Assembly (NCBI GenBank): GCA_020853635.1
Contig: JADYYN010000013.1
Coordinates: 1-64,000 of the forward strand
DNA length: 64,000 nt
Origin: Gemmatimonadaceae bacterium
GTDB lineage: Bacteria > Gemmatimonadota > Gemmatimonadetes > Gemmatimonadales > Gemmatimonadaceae
Direction of reading: 5' to 3'
The position numbers and the translations under genes are program-made. Below are positions 10,580 to 19,548 of this stretch, one piece after another (position 1 is the stretch's first letter; every line of letters begins with the position of its first letter). The notes beneath the pieces were generated by a model. It did not search any database, had not been told where the DNA came from, and saw only the letters and a list, made by a program, of their open reading frames with translations.

Positions 10580-12082
10580 CTACGCGCGCGTGGGCATTCC
10601 GCCGCCCAGCTCCCCACCGATCGCCACTACCGCCTCCACCAGCGCGTCGAAGTCCTCCGCGCGCGACCGGTGGTTCGTGATCGCCACCCGGATCGCGAAG
10701 CGCCCGTGGATGGTCGTGCCACTCGGCACGGCGATGCCGCGCTCCTGCAACTGGATGAGGATCTCGCGATTGAGCGCATCGAGTGCGGCCGCGTCGGGCT
10801 GCGGTGTGCCCGGCTCTGCGACCGGCACATAGCGGAAGTTCACGATGTTGAGCGGTGCCGGTGCGACGAGTTCGAGAGCCGGGTGCGCTTCCACCGCACG
10901 CGCGAGCGCGTGCGCCTGCTGCACGTTGCGCGCGATGTGTGCGCCGAGTGTGTCGGTGCCTGACGCACGGAACTGCATCCAGACCTTGAGCGCCTTGAAG
11001 CTGCGCGTGAGTTCGATGCCGCGATCCGCGAAGTGGATGCCCGTCTGCGCGATGATACCGCGCGACTCGCTGGCCAGGTAAGCCGCCTGCATGGAGAACG
11101 TGTCGGTGAGCGCTGCGTCCTCGCGGGTGAGCACCACCGCGACGTCGAACGGCAGGTAGCCCCACTTGTGCAGGTCGAACGCGAGTGAGTCGGCGCGGTC
11201 CATGCCGCGCACTTGGCCCGCCGTCTCGGGGGAGAGCGCGGCCATCGCGCCGAAGGCCCCATCGACGTGGTACCAGCACTGCTCGCGTGCGGCGAGATCG
11301 GCCAGTGCCACGAGGTCGTCGGTGGCACCGGTCTGCACCGTGCCCGCTGTGCCGATGATGCAGAACGGCCGATGCCCGGCGGCGCGGTCGTCGCGGATCA
11401 TCGCCGCCATCGCGTCGACATCCACAGTGAAGTCCGCGTGCACCGGCACCCGACGGAAGGCCGTGTTGCCGAGCCCGAGGAACTCGCAGGCCTTCTTGAG
11501 CCAGCCGTGCACTTCGGTGGAGGCGTAGACGAGCAGCTTGGGATGAGTGCCCTGCAAACCTTCCGTGCGCACGTCGAAGCCCGCTGCACGCTGTCGTGCG
11601 ACTGCGAGCGAGAGCACGTTGGCCATGGTGCCGCCGCTCACGAGGATGCCACCTGCCGTCGGCGGGAATCCCATCAACTCGGCGCACCACTTCACCACCT
11701 GCTTCTCCACCAGCACCGGCGACTGCTCGAGTCCGCCGACGTTGGGGTTCATCACGGAGGAGAGGAAGTCGGCCATCGCCGCCTGCGGTGTGCCGGTGCC
11801 CATCACCCAGCCCCAGAAGCGCGGATGGATGTTGCCGTTGGGGTAGGGGCGGACGAGGTGGAGGAAATCCTCGTACACGGCCGCATCGCCACGTCCGGCG
11901 CGCGGCAGCGGTTCGTTGCTCAGTGCCGCACGCACCTCGGCCGGCATGGGGCGCCAGGTGGGGCGTTCGCGCACGTCGCGGAGGTAGTCGATGGACTCAT
12001 CGAGCATGCGGTGCGCGAGGGCGCGGTAGGCGTCCCAGTCCTGTGGGTCGAGCGGTGCGGGCTCATTGTGTGCAGTGGTCAT
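10580..12082 (-). CDS. PLP-dependent amino acid decarboxylase (group II / aromatic-L-amino-acid type)
   Basis: A 500-residue group II decarboxylase. It has the N-terminal PRFWGWVMGTGTPQAAMADF region, the ILVSGGTMANVLSLAVAR cofactor-binding segment, HVDGAFGAMAAL (Asp on the pyridine nitrogen) and the Schiff-base lysine in FDLHKWGYLPFD. Relatives decarboxylate aromatic amino acids or glutamate/aspartate. The substrate is not readable here. The ATG at 12082 gives a normal length; the open frame upstream to 12316 lies inside the preceding permease gene in another frame. It lies 62 bp downstream of the kinase-permease gene on the same strand and may share its transcript. Confidence 0.9.
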   Translation of the reverse strand: MTTAHNEPAPLDPQDWDAYRALAHRMLDESIDYLRDVRERPTWRPMPAEVRAALSNEPLPRAGRGDAAVYEDFLHLVRPYPNGNIHPRFWGWVMGTGTPQAAMADFLSSVMNPNVGGLEQSPVLVEKQVVKWCAELMGFPPTAGGILVSGGTMANVLSLAVARQRAAGFDVRTEGLQGTHPKLLVYASTEVHGWLKKACEFLGLGNTAFRRVPVHADFTVDVDAMAAMIRDDRAAGHRPFCIIGTAGTVQTGATDDLVALADLAAREQCWYHVDGAFGAMAALSPETAGQVRGMDRADSLAFDLHKWGYLPFDVAVVLTREDAALTDTFSMQAAYLASESRGIIAQTGIHFADRGIELTRSFKALKVWMQFRASGTDTLGAHIARNVQQAHALARAVEAHPALELVAPAPLNIVNFRYVPVAEPGTPQPDAAALDALNREILIQLQERGIAVPSGTTIHGRFAIRVAITNHRSRAEDFDALVEAVVAIGGELGGGMPTRA

Positions 12083-12144
12083 CCCCCAATCTGCGTGAAC
12101 CACACTCGGATTACGACCCGAATCTTGCGATCGTCTCGCACGCG

Positions 12145-15100
12145 TTACTCGTGGTGCATCGCTACCATCGGCGAGACGCGGCTGGCGCGCCATGCGGGCG
12201 CCGCGGCGGCAGCGAGCCCCGTCAGCGCCATGGCTGCGAGCGCCGCGACCCAGACGAACGGATCCAGTGGATCGACGCCGTAGATGACCGAGGCCATGAG
12301 TCGTGTGACCGCCCACGCGACACCGACACCGAGTGCGATGGCAACGACCAGCATGGTCGCGCCGCGGCGCATGACCTCCAGCGCGAGTCGGGCGGGTGGC
12401 GCCCCGAGTGCCGCGCGGAGACCGAATTCGCGGCGCTGTTGCTCGACGGCATAGCTGAGGATGCCGAAGAAGCCGGCCACCGCGAGCAGCAGTGCGACCG
12501 CCGCGAGCGTCGCGAACAGCGCGAACAAGAACCGCGGCCAGCCGATGCTCTCGGCGATCACCTGTCGCATGGAGCGCACCTGCGAGACCGCCACGCGGGG
12601 ATTCACCTCGCGCAGTGCACGCTCCACATCAGCGGCGATCGTCGAGGGGTCATCACGATCGGTCGCGACGGCGAGGATGTACCCCACGGCCGCCGGGTGC
12701 CGCTGCGCGAAGGTCCAGTAGGCCTCCGGCCGCGGCGGGTCGACAGGGCCGAAGTTCCGGATGTCGCTCACGACCCCGATGATCTCCATCGGTGCGCCGC
12801 CGAGGAAGAACCGTTGGCCGATGGGATCACGGTCCTTGAAATCGCGCTGCACGAGCGCGGTGTTGACCACCACACGCTGCGGACCGGCGTCACGCGCCGA
12901 TTCTCGTTCGTCCGGCAATCGCCCGGCGAGCAACCGTTGCCCGGTCGCCGCGAAGAACCCGGGCGTGACATTGCGCGTCTCGATGAGCGGGCGCTCCGCG
13001 AGTGGGACCTCCCCCTGTCCGTCGTAGCGGATCCAGGCGTTCCACCCCCACTCCATGTAGGGCATCTGCGAGATCGCCCCGGCGGCGCGCACACCGGGCA
13101 CGCGTTGTACCGCCTCGATCGCTGGCGTGAGGAACGTGATCGCGGCGCGCTGGTCCGCGTAGTCCGTGGGTGCGACGCGGACGCGCAACGTGAGCAACCG
13201 CGACGGATCGAAGCCGGGATCGTTGCCGGCCAAACGCAGGAACCCCTTGAAGACCAGCCCCGACGCGATGAGCAGCGTGACCGCCAACATCCCCTCGATC
13301 ACGACAAGCGTCGCGAGCGTGCGATGCTGGTGCCGTGAACCCGCCGCACGTCCACCGCGCAGGGCATCGGCCGGCTGCACTCGCGAGGCGCGCAGCGCGG
13401 GGGCCAGCGTGCCAACCACGGCCGCGAGGCAGGCGAGCAGCAGCCCGACGGCGAGTGCGCGCAGGTCGAGCTGCACGTCGTTCAGTTGATCGAGCCGCTG
13501 TGCACCGAGCACCACGACGGAGCGCGTCAGCACCGCGGCGAGTGCCACGCCGAGCAGCCACCCCGCGACGGCGATGATTGCGCCCTCGGCCAGCACCGGG
13601 CGCATCACTTCCCAGCGAGTCGCGCCGAGCGCGCCGCGCACGGCGAGCTCGCTCTGACGCCGGATTCCGCGCGCGAGGAGCAGGCTCGACACGTTGATGC
13701 CCGCGATCGCCAACACGGCACACGATGCGGCGATGAGCAGCAGGAGCGGCGCACGGAGCTGAACACCGGCATCCGCGATCAGTGGTCGGACGGTCATGCC
13801 ATAGCCCTTGAGTTCCGGGTACGTCTCGACGACGCGATTGAAGCGCGCCACGACGGACTGCTCCGCCGTGGCCACACTCGCGCCGGTCGCGAGTCGACCG
13901 AACACACGCAGGAAGTTGCTGGTACGGGCCGCGCGGTCCGACGCGGTGAACCGCATTGGCACCCAGATCTCTGCCGCGTACGAGGTGCCGCCGCTGTACA
14001 TACGGAATCGTGGTGGCAATACACCCACGACCTCGTGCGCGATGCCGTCGACGCGCAGCGCGGTGCCGATGATGCCCGGGCTACCGCCGAGCTGTGTGCG
14101 CCAGTAGTCGTAGCCGACCACCACCACGTCTGCAGCGCTTTCGACGTCGTCGTCCTGCGTGAGCAGTCGACCGAGGTGCGGCTTGGCGCGGAGCAGCGGG
14201 AAGAACTTGCCGGTCACGCGCACCGTGTACGCGGGCTCCGTGCGTCCGCCGAGTTCGACGAGACGCGACCCCGTCGCGAAGGCCGCCATCCCTTCGTACT
14301 GCGGATCGTCGGCTATGTCGAGGAAGTTCGGCGCCGAGTGCGGGTTGTCGCCGCCCAACGTCCCCGCGCTTCGGAACACCGAGATGAGGCGCTCGGCTTG
14401 TTCGAACGGCACGGGGCGCAGCAGCGCGACGTCCGCGACGCCGAAGACGGTCGTGGTGACAGCGATCCCGAGCGCAAGACAGAGTACCGCGGCGCTGAAC
14501 AACAGCGGAGCGCGACGGAGTGTGCGCCACGCGTGTACGATGTCGCCCGGCAGTCCGGCGAGTCGACCGCGCGCGCGGCGTCCGGCGTCGCGCGGCGGTT
14601 CGACCGCACCGGTGGTCGAGAGCGCTGGCGAGCGCAGGGCGCGGAGCAGTTCCGTCGCGTTGGCGGGCCGTGCGGCCGGATCCTTCTCCATCAGCTTCGC
14701 GACGAGCGCCTCGAGCGCCGGCGGTACGTCGCCGCGTCGCGTGCGTATCGGTGTGGGAGCCAGCGAGAGATGCGCGCGTGCCAGCGCCGAGGGCGTCGCT
14801 CCGGTGAACGGCGGCTGCCCGGTCAACATCTCGTACGCGACCACGCCCAGCGCGTAGAGATCCATGCGATGATCCGCCGCGCTGTCGCCCGCGAACTGTT
14901 CGGGCGCCATGTAGCGCGGCGTGCCGAGCGAGAATCCTTCGAGCGTGAGATCGGTCGGGGTGCGCGTCGGGATCGGTGACGCCGTTGGTCCGCGCGACAA
15001 CGCCTTTGCGATGCCGAAGTCGGCGACCACCGCAGAGGACCCGGTGAGCAGGATGTTCGCGGGCTTGATGTCGCGATGGATCACGCCGGAGGCGTGCGCA

Positions 15101-15495
15101 CTCTCGAGCGCCTGCGCGACATCTTCCATGATGGCCACGGTCTCGCGCACCGAGAGCGGGCCACGCGTCAGTCGTTCACGCAGGGACTCGCCGCGTACGA
15201 ACGGCATGACGAAGTACGGGACATCGTCGACCGTGTCGGCGTTGAGCAGCGGGACGATGGTGGGATGTTGCAGCGTGGCCAGCAGCGCGATCTCGCGCGC
15301 GAAGCGGTCGCGGGCCTCGCCCTCAGCGAGTCGCCGCGCGACACGCTTGATCACCACGCGGCGATCGAGGCGCTTCTCGCGCCCGACCAACAGCTCCGCC
15401 ATGCCGCCCCCGAGGAGCGGGGTCAGCTCGTCGTAACGGTCGTGCAGCGCAGCCGCGAAGGCGCGCAGGTCGGCGTCGGCGATGGGTTCGGGCAT
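12145..15495 (-). CDS. Ser/Thr protein kinase fused to ADOP/MacB-type FtsX permease
   Basis: A 1116-residue fusion. Residues ~1-290 are a Hanks-type kinase with all catalytic positions: glycine loop LLGGGMAELLVG (atypical), Lys50, Glu68, HRDIKPAN (140-147), DFG (159-161) and RYMAPEQ. Residues ~310-1116 are an ADOP-like permease: HAWRTLRRAPLLFSAAVLCLALG, a large periplasmic MacB-PCD-like domain, a central FtsX block with about four helices (LLLLIAASCAVLAIAGINVSS onwards), a second periplasmic domain, and a final FtsX block with VEQQRREFGLRAALGAPP. Such permeases normally pair with an ABC ATPase, but none is adjacent. The kinase domain is cytoplasmic and could gate the permease or respond to it. 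Conserved throughout, without frameshift. Confidence 0.88.
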   Translation of the reverse strand: MPEPIADADLRAFAAALHDRYDELTPLLGGGMAELLVGREKRLDRRVVIKRVARRLAEGEARDRFAREIALLATLQHPTIVPLLNADTVDDVPYFVMPFVRGESLRERLTRGPLSVRETVAIMEDVAQALESAHASGVIHRDIKPANILLTGSSAVVADFGIAKALSRGPTASPIPTRTPTDLTLEGFSLGTPRYMAPEQFAGDSAADHRMDLYALGVVAYEMLTGQPPFTGATPSALARAHLSLAPTPIRTRRGDVPPALEALVAKLMEKDPAARPANATELLRALRSPALSTTGAVEPPRDAGRRARGRLAGLPGDIVHAWRTLRRAPLLFSAAVLCLALGIAVTTTVFGVADVALLRPVPFEQAERLISVFRSAGTLGGDNPHSAPNFLDIADDPQYEGMAAFATGSRLVELGGRTEPAYTVRVTGKFFPLLRAKPHLGRLLTQDDDVESAADVVVVGYDYWRTQLGGSPGIIGTALRVDGIAHEVVGVLPPRFRMYSGGTSYAAEIWVPMRFTASDRAARTSNFLRVFGRLATGASVATAEQSVVARFNRVVETYPELKGYGMTVRPLIADAGVQLRAPLLLLIAASCAVLAIAGINVSSLLLARGIRRQSELAVRGALGATRWEVMRPVLAEGAIIAVAGWLLGVALAAVLTRSVVVLGAQRLDQLNDVQLDLRALAVGLLLACLAAVVGTLAPALRASRVQPADALRGGRAAGSRHQHRTLATLVVIEGMLAVTLLIASGLVFKGFLRLAGNDPGFDPSRLLTLRVRVAPTDYADQRAAITFLTPAIEAVQRVPGVRAAGAISQMPYMEWGWNAWIRYDGQGEVPLAERPLIETRNVTPGFFAATGQRLLAGRLPDERESARDAGPQRVVVNTALVQRDFKDRDPIGQRFFLGGAPMEIIGVVSDIRNFGPVDPPRPEAYWTFAQRHPAAVGYILAVATDRDDPSTIAADVERALREVNPRVAVSQVRSMRQVIAESIGWPRFLFALFATLAAVALLLAVAGFFGILSYAVEQQRREFGLRAALGAPPARLALEVMRRGATMLVVAIALGVGVAWAVTRLMASVIYGVDPLDPFVWVAALAAMALTGLAAAAAPAWRASRVSPMVAMHHE

Positions 15496-15582
15496 GCCTG
15501 TCGGATGGACAGGCTAGCCGGAAGGTTTGAGTCGTGTGACGAGCCGTGTGATGAACGGCGTCGGGTGCGGGGCGACCAGCGC

Positions 15583-16371
15583 TCAGATGAGCCCGAACAA
15601 CATCGCCGCGCCGCTGCCGAGTCCGATGACGACGATGGTGCGTCGCACCCAGATCTGCCCGACACGCTGCGCGAGCAACGATCCGCTCACTCCGCCGACC
15701 GTCGCGCCGATCGCCATCGCGATCGCCACCGGCCAATCGACGATGCCGCTGAACGCGAACACGATGACGGCCACGAGGTTCATCACACCACCGCCCCAGT
15801 TCTTGAGGCCGTTCATCTGGTGGATGTTCGTCAGGCCCATGAGCCCGAGGGCGGCGAGCATGAGAATGCCCGCACCGGCGCCGAAGTAGCCGCCGTAGAC
15901 GCCGACGAGGAACTGATAGAACAGGAACGGCGTCGCCGGCGGGCGCAGGGTGCCGTCGGCGTTGGCGACCGAGCGATCGGCGGCGCTGTCAGCGAGCCGG
16001 CGAACGATGACGCCCTGCGCCATGAACAGCGTGGTCGCGCCGAGGATGAGCCAGGGGACGATCGCGGCGAAGCGCTTCTCCGGGGTCACGAGGAGCAAGA
16101 GGGCGCCGAGCACGCCGCCGAGCAGGCTCGGGATGGCGAACGCGATGGCCCAGCGCCGGGCCCCGCGCAGTTCGGCGCGATAGCCCCACATGGAGGTCAT
16201 GGTGCCCGGCCAGAGGGCGACCGTGGAGGTCGCGTTGGCCTGCACCGTGGGGATCCCCAGGGCGACGAGGGCGGGGAAGGTGACCAGCGTGCCGCCTCCG
16301 GCCACGGCGTTCATGGCCGCGCCGACCGCGGCCGCGAGGGCCACGAGAGGGAGGAGGAGGGTCTGGTCCAC
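15583..16371 (-). CDS. TSUP family transporter (TauE/SafE, YfcA-like)
   Basis: A 262-residue polytopic membrane protein with about eight hydrophobic segments in two halves. The N-terminal half has the family pattern AAMNAVAGGGTLVTFPALVALGI and ANATSTVALWPG. The C-terminal half has GVYGGYFGAGAGILMLAALGLMG and NGLKNWGGGVMNLVAVIVF. TSUP proteins export or import sulfite, sulfoacetate or other small organic anions; the substrate here is unknown. It starts at GTG 16371 and ends 87 bp before the kinase-permease gene on the same strand. That 87-bp gap shows no clear signal. Confidence 0.9.
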   Translation of the reverse strand: MDQTLLLPLVALAAAVGAAMNAVAGGGTLVTFPALVALGIPTVQANATSTVALWPGTMTSMWGYRAELRGARRWAIAFAIPSLLGGVLGALLLLVTPEKRFAAIVPWLILGATTLFMAQGVIVRRLADSAADRSVANADGTLRPPATPFLFYQFLVGVYGGYFGAGAGILMLAALGLMGLTNIHQMNGLKNWGGGVMNLVAVIVFAFSGIVDWPVAIAMAIGATVGGVSGSLLAQRVGQIWVRRTIVVIGLGSGAAMLFGLI

Positions 16372-16444
16372 GTCGTGGGGAGGGGGTGCGTAAGGATAGC
16401 GGGTTCAGCCACCACTGGCCGTGTCCGAGACTTATGTTTCAGGG

Positions 16445-16462
16445 GCGCCGCGATGGCGGCGC
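16445..16462 (+). promoter_or_regulatory. Hairpin in the citrate synthase leader
   Basis: GCGCCGC (16445-16451) and GCGGCGC (16456-16462) enclose a GATG loop and are followed by a pyrimidine-rich TCCTCTCTCCT. This could attenuate or terminate transcription 60 bp before the citrate synthase ATG. In such GC-rich DNA chance is possible. Confidence 0.35.
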
Positions 16463-16524
16463 TCCTCTCTCCTGGCCCGCGCACTGCAACGGCCGGGTCC
16501 ACCCCCCAGAAGGGATCGAATCCG

Positions 16525-17865
16525 ATGTCCGGCAAGCCAGACGCCAAGGCGCCCGTCACGGGCGACCATCTCGAGATCAAGGACTCGCGTACCGGGAAGA
16601 TCTACACCGTCCCGATCACCGACGAGACGATCCGAACCGCCGACCTCAAGCAGATCAAGGTCAATCCCGAGGACTTCGGTCTGATGGGTTACGACCCGGC
16701 CTTCATGAACACCGCCTCGTGCCGTTCGGCGATCACGTTCATCGACGGCGACAAGGGCATCCTGCGCTACCGCGGGTACCCGATCGAGCAGCTCGCGGAG
16801 AAGTCGAACTTCCTCGAGGTCGCGTGGTTGCTCCGCACCGGCGAGCTCCCGACGCAGACCGAGTACGACGAGTGGCAGAAGCAGATCACCTACCACACGT
16901 ACGTGCACGAGAACATCAAGCGCTTCATGGAGGGCTTCCGCTACGACGCCCATCCGATGGCGATGCTGACGGCCGGTGTGGCGGCGCTCTCGTCGTTCTA
17001 TCCGACCTCCAAGGACATCTTCGATCCGCGTGAGCGCGACATCGCGTTCATCCGCCTGCTCGCCAAGATGCCGACGCTGGCGGCGTTCGCGTACCGCCAC
17101 GTGAAGGGTATGCCGTACGTCTATCCCGACAACTCGCTGCCGTACGCCGAGAACTTCCTCTCGATGATCGCGCGCATGTCGGAGCCGAAGTACGAGGCGC
17201 ATCCGGTGTACGCGAAGGCGATCGACATCCTGTTCATCCTGCACGCGGACCACGAACAGAACTGCTCGACCAACGCGGTGCGTGCGGTGGGTTCGTCGCA
17301 CGTCGATCCGTACTCCGCGGTCGCGGCCGGTGTGGCGGCGCTGTACGGCCCGCTGCACGGCGGGGCGAACGAGGCGGTGCTGCGCATGCTCGAGGAGATC
17401 GGTGATGTGAAGAACATCCCGGCCTTCATCGAGTCGGTGAAGAGCGGCAAGGGCGCGGCGCGTCTCATGGGCTTCGGTCACCGCGTCTACAAGAGCTACG
17501 ACCCGCGCGCGAAGATCGTGAAGAGCCTCTGCGACGACGTGCTGCGCGTGGCCGGTCTCACGAAGGACATGGAGATCGCGCTCGAGCTCGAGCGCATCGC
17601 GCTGAGTGATGAGTACTTCATCTCGCGCAAGCTGTACCCGAACGTCGACTTCTACACCGGGTTGATCTACCGGGCGATGCACTTCCCGACCGACTACTTC
17701 ACCGTACTGTTCGCGATCGCGCGCACCGCGGGCTGGTTGTCACAGTGGGAAGAGCTGCTGCTCGATAAGGAGCAGAAGATCGCGCGCCCGCGGCAGATCT
17801 ACACCGGGTATGCGGAGCGCCATTACCAGGCGAAGGTCGATCTGGGGCACAAGATCAAGAAATAA
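16525..17865 (+). CDS. gltA: Citrate synthase (type II-like)
   Basis: Condenses acetyl-CoA and oxaloacetate at the entry to the TCA cycle. It has 446 residues from ATG 16525, preceded by GAAGGGA at SD-like distance. Family marks are GLMGYDPAFMNTASCRSAI, LRYRGYPIEQLAE, the catalytic His in ADHEQNCSTNAVR, GPLHGGANEAVL, MGFGHRVYKSYDPRA and the Asp of NVDFYTGLIYRAM. The N-terminal ~45 residues match the small domain of hexameric Gram-negative enzymes. The frame stays open far upstream only because of GC bias. A repeat element with terminator follows immediately after the stop. Confidence 0.96.
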   Translation: MSGKPDAKAPVTGDHLEIKDSRTGKIYTVPITDETIRTADLKQIKVNPEDFGLMGYDPAFMNTASCRSAITFIDGDKGILRYRGYPIEQLAEKSNFLEVAWLLRTGELPTQTEYDEWQKQITYHTYVHENIKRFMEGFRYDAHPMAMLTAGVAALSSFYPTSKDIFDPRERDIAFIRLLAKMPTLAAFAYRHVKGMPYVYPDNSLPYAENFLSMIARMSEPKYEAHPVYAKAIDILFILHADHEQNCSTNAVRAVGSSHVDPYSAVAAGVAALYGPLHGGANEAVLRMLEEIGDVKNIPAFIESVKSGKGAARLMGFGHRVYKSYDPRAKIVKSLCDDVLRVAGLTKDMEIALELERIALSDEYFISRKLYPNVDFYTGLIYRAMHFPTDYFTVLFAIARTAGWLSQWEELLLDKEQKIARPRQIYTGYAERHYQAKVDLGHKIKK

Positions 17866-17989
17866 GAGATGGGAGATTGGGGATGGGAGAAGGGGCGCGC
17901 CGGGTACTACCGGCGCGCCTCTTCCGTTTGCGTGGCAACTTCCGCATCGTTTGACCTCATATCTCCCATCTCCCCTCTTCCATCTGCCA
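17866..17989. repeat. Nested inverted-repeat element, copy 1 (heptamer arms around a GGCGCGCC hairpin)
   Basis: The outer arms GAGATGGGAGAT (17866-17877) and ATCTCCCATCTC (17961-17972) are a perfect 12-bp inverted repeat. They lie in degenerate 7-bp repeats: GATGGGA/GATTGGG on the left and ATCTCCC, ATCTCCC, CTCTTCC, ATCTGCC on the right. Inside is a GC hairpin, 17894-17919, and the tail TCTTCCGTTT. The same core recurs in copy 2 after the next gene, while the arm sequence differs. It fills the whole gap between citrate synthase and the kinase. Confidence 0.8.
17894..17930 (+). terminator. Intrinsic-terminator-like hairpin after citrate synthase
   Basis: GGCGCGCCGG (17894-17903) and CCGGCGCGCC (17910-17919) form a perfect 10-bp stem with loop GTACTA, followed by TCTTCCGTTT. 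The stem is very stable but the U-tract is interrupted, so efficiency is uncertain. Confidence 0.65.
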
Positions 17990-19453
17990 TTGACCGACCC
18001 CATCCTCACCGCCCTTCGCTCCCACCTCGCCGGCCGCTACACGGTCGAGCGGGAGCTCGGGCGCGGCGGCATGGGGGCGGTGTTCCTCGCGCGGGACCTC
18101 TCGCTCGACCGTGAGGTGGCGATCAAGGTGATGCCGCAGGAGCTCGCAGTGCAGCCGGCGTTGCGCGAACGCTTCGTGCGCGAGGCCAAACTCGCGGCCT
18201 CGCTCTCGCATCCCAACATCGTGCACGTGCATGCGGTGGAGGAGCAGGGGGATTTCCTCGCCATCGTGATGCAGTTCGTCGATGGGGAGACGCTGAGTGA
18301 GCGCGTGGCGCGTAGCGGGCCCTACGACGCCACGGACACAGCACAGTTGCTTCAGGATACCGCGTGGGCCCTCGGCTATGCGCACGCGCGTGGCATCGTC
18401 CATCGCGACGTGAAGCCGGACAACCTGCTCATCGAACGCGGCACCGGCCGCGCGCTCATCCTCGATTTCGGCATCGCGCGGCAGGAGAAGGCGTCGACGC
18501 TCACGGAGGTTGGCCAGTCGATCGGCACGCCAGCGTTCATGAGCCCCGAACAGGCTGCTGCTGAGTCGGTCGACGGTCGCAGCGACATCTACTCGCTCGG
18601 CTGCGTGGGATTCTTCGCCGCCACCGGACGGCCGCCGTTCGATGGCACGACGGCGCACAAGCTGTTGATGCAACACCTCACCACGCCTGCACCGACCGTG
18701 GTGAGTGTGCGTCCGGAGTTCTCGACTGGACTGAGCGCGATCATCGACAAGACGCTGGCGAAGGAGCCGTCGGGGCGGTTCGAGTCGGGCGAACAGCTGG
18801 CCGAAGCGATCGGCGCGCTGCAGCTCCGGTCGCGGGAGGTCGCACCGCTCCTCCGACTGTTCCATCAACAGACCGCGCAGCTCCTGCAGGCTGTCCTCGT
18901 CCTCGTTGCGGTCCTGATCGCGTTCACGCAGATCGCGCCGGCCGACGATCAAGGCCTGACGTACCTCGTGGCGGTGTTCTTTGCGACGCTGGGAGTGACG
19001 TCGATAGGCCAGTTGCTGGAGCGCATTCGCTTCGTCGTGCGACAGGGGTTCGGGATCGCAGACGTGCGCAGTGCGGTCGACACGATCGAGAGCGAGACGG
19101 AGCGGGCGAAGGCACAGCTGCTCGGAGATCCGATCGAAGCGCGCCGCATCCAGCGACGCAAACGCTTCTCATTCGTGGCCGGCTTCCTTTGCGGAACCTT
19201 GTTCCCCATCTCGCTCCGCTACCTGAGTACGACGGAGCGGTCGGCACGGCAGATCTCAACGCCTGGTGCGCTCCTGTTGACACTCGCGGTGGTGATGCTC
19301 GCGATGTCGATCGCCTATTGGGCCATGCGTCCCGTGAAGATCACCCTGCCGCAGCGGTTGGCCGGTCGATTCTGGCATAGCCGCTTTGGTGATTGGTTGT
19401 TCGCGCGCGCGCAGCGGCGGTATGCGAGGGAGTTGGCGGGGGTCAAGTCCTAA
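17990..19453 (+). CDS. Membrane-anchored Ser/Thr protein kinase
   Basis: About 487 residues from TTG 17990. It is the most sensible start because the frame upstream is only the repeat element; no Shine-Dalgarno is visible. Residues 17-280 are a complete Hanks kinase: GRGGMGAVFLA, Lys46, HRDVKPDN with Asp140, DFG at 159 and a PAFMSPEQ activation segment. After this come two hydrophobic pairs (QAVLVLVAVLIAFTQIA and LTYLVAVFFATLGVTSIG; FVAGFLCGTLFPISL and LLLTLAVVMLAMSIAYWAM), so four membrane helices instead of the common single helix plus PASTA sensor. The C-terminus is basic and cytoplasmic. Targets are unknown. It is flanked on both sides by the same repeat element. Confidence 0.87.
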   Translation: MTDPILTALRSHLAGRYTVERELGRGGMGAVFLARDLSLDREVAIKVMPQELAVQPALRERFVREAKLAASLSHPNIVHVHAVEEQGDFLAIVMQFVDGETLSERVARSGPYDATDTAQLLQDTAWALGYAHARGIVHRDVKPDNLLIERGTGRALILDFGIARQEKASTLTEVGQSIGTPAFMSPEQAAAESVDGRSDIYSLGCVGFFAATGRPPFDGTTAHKLLMQHLTTPAPTVVSVRPEFSTGLSAIIDKTLAKEPSGRFESGEQLAEAIGALQLRSREVAPLLRLFHQQTAQLLQAVLVLVAVLIAFTQIAPADDQGLTYLVAVFFATLGVTSIGQLLERIRFVVRQGFGIADVRSAVDTIESETERAKAQLLGDPIEARRIQRRKRFSFVAGFLCGTLFPISLRYLSTTERSARQISTPGALLLTLAVVMLAMSIAYWAMRPVKITLPQRLAGRFWHSRFGDWLFARAQRRYARELAGVKS

Positions 19454-19457
19454 CTGC

Positions 19458-19548
19458 AGGTGGGAGGTGTGAGGGGCGCGCCGGGTACTGCTGGCGCGCC
19501 TCTTTCCGTTTCCACGTCAGTGTTCCTCACACCTCACACCTCCCACCT
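19458..19548. repeat. Nested inverted-repeat element, copy 2
   Basis: The outer arms AGGTGGGAGGTGTGAGG (19458-19474) and its exact reverse complement (19532-19548) are a perfect 17-bp inverted repeat. The right arm continues the heptamers CCTCACA, CCTCACA, CCTCCCA, CCTCACT up to ~19555. The core GGGGCGCGCCGGGTACT ... GGCGCGCCTCTTTCCGTTT is nearly identical to copy 1. The arms are different in sequence yet still self-complementary. The right arm ends in the stop codon of mutY on the other strand. Confidence 0.8.
19475..19512 (+). terminator. Intrinsic-terminator-like hairpin after the Ser/Thr kinase
   Basis: GGCGCGCC (19475-19482) pairs with GGCGCGCC (19493-19500, self-complementary) around a 10-nt interior, followed by TCTTTCCGTTT. 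The U-tract is better than in copy 1. Confidence 0.68.

Noticed and set aside
15076..16524. Long 5' extension of the citrate synthase frame (929 codons in total)
   Set aside because: The part before ATG 16525 is antisense to the kinase-permease and TSUP genes and of low-complexity composition. The enzyme is complete from 16525.
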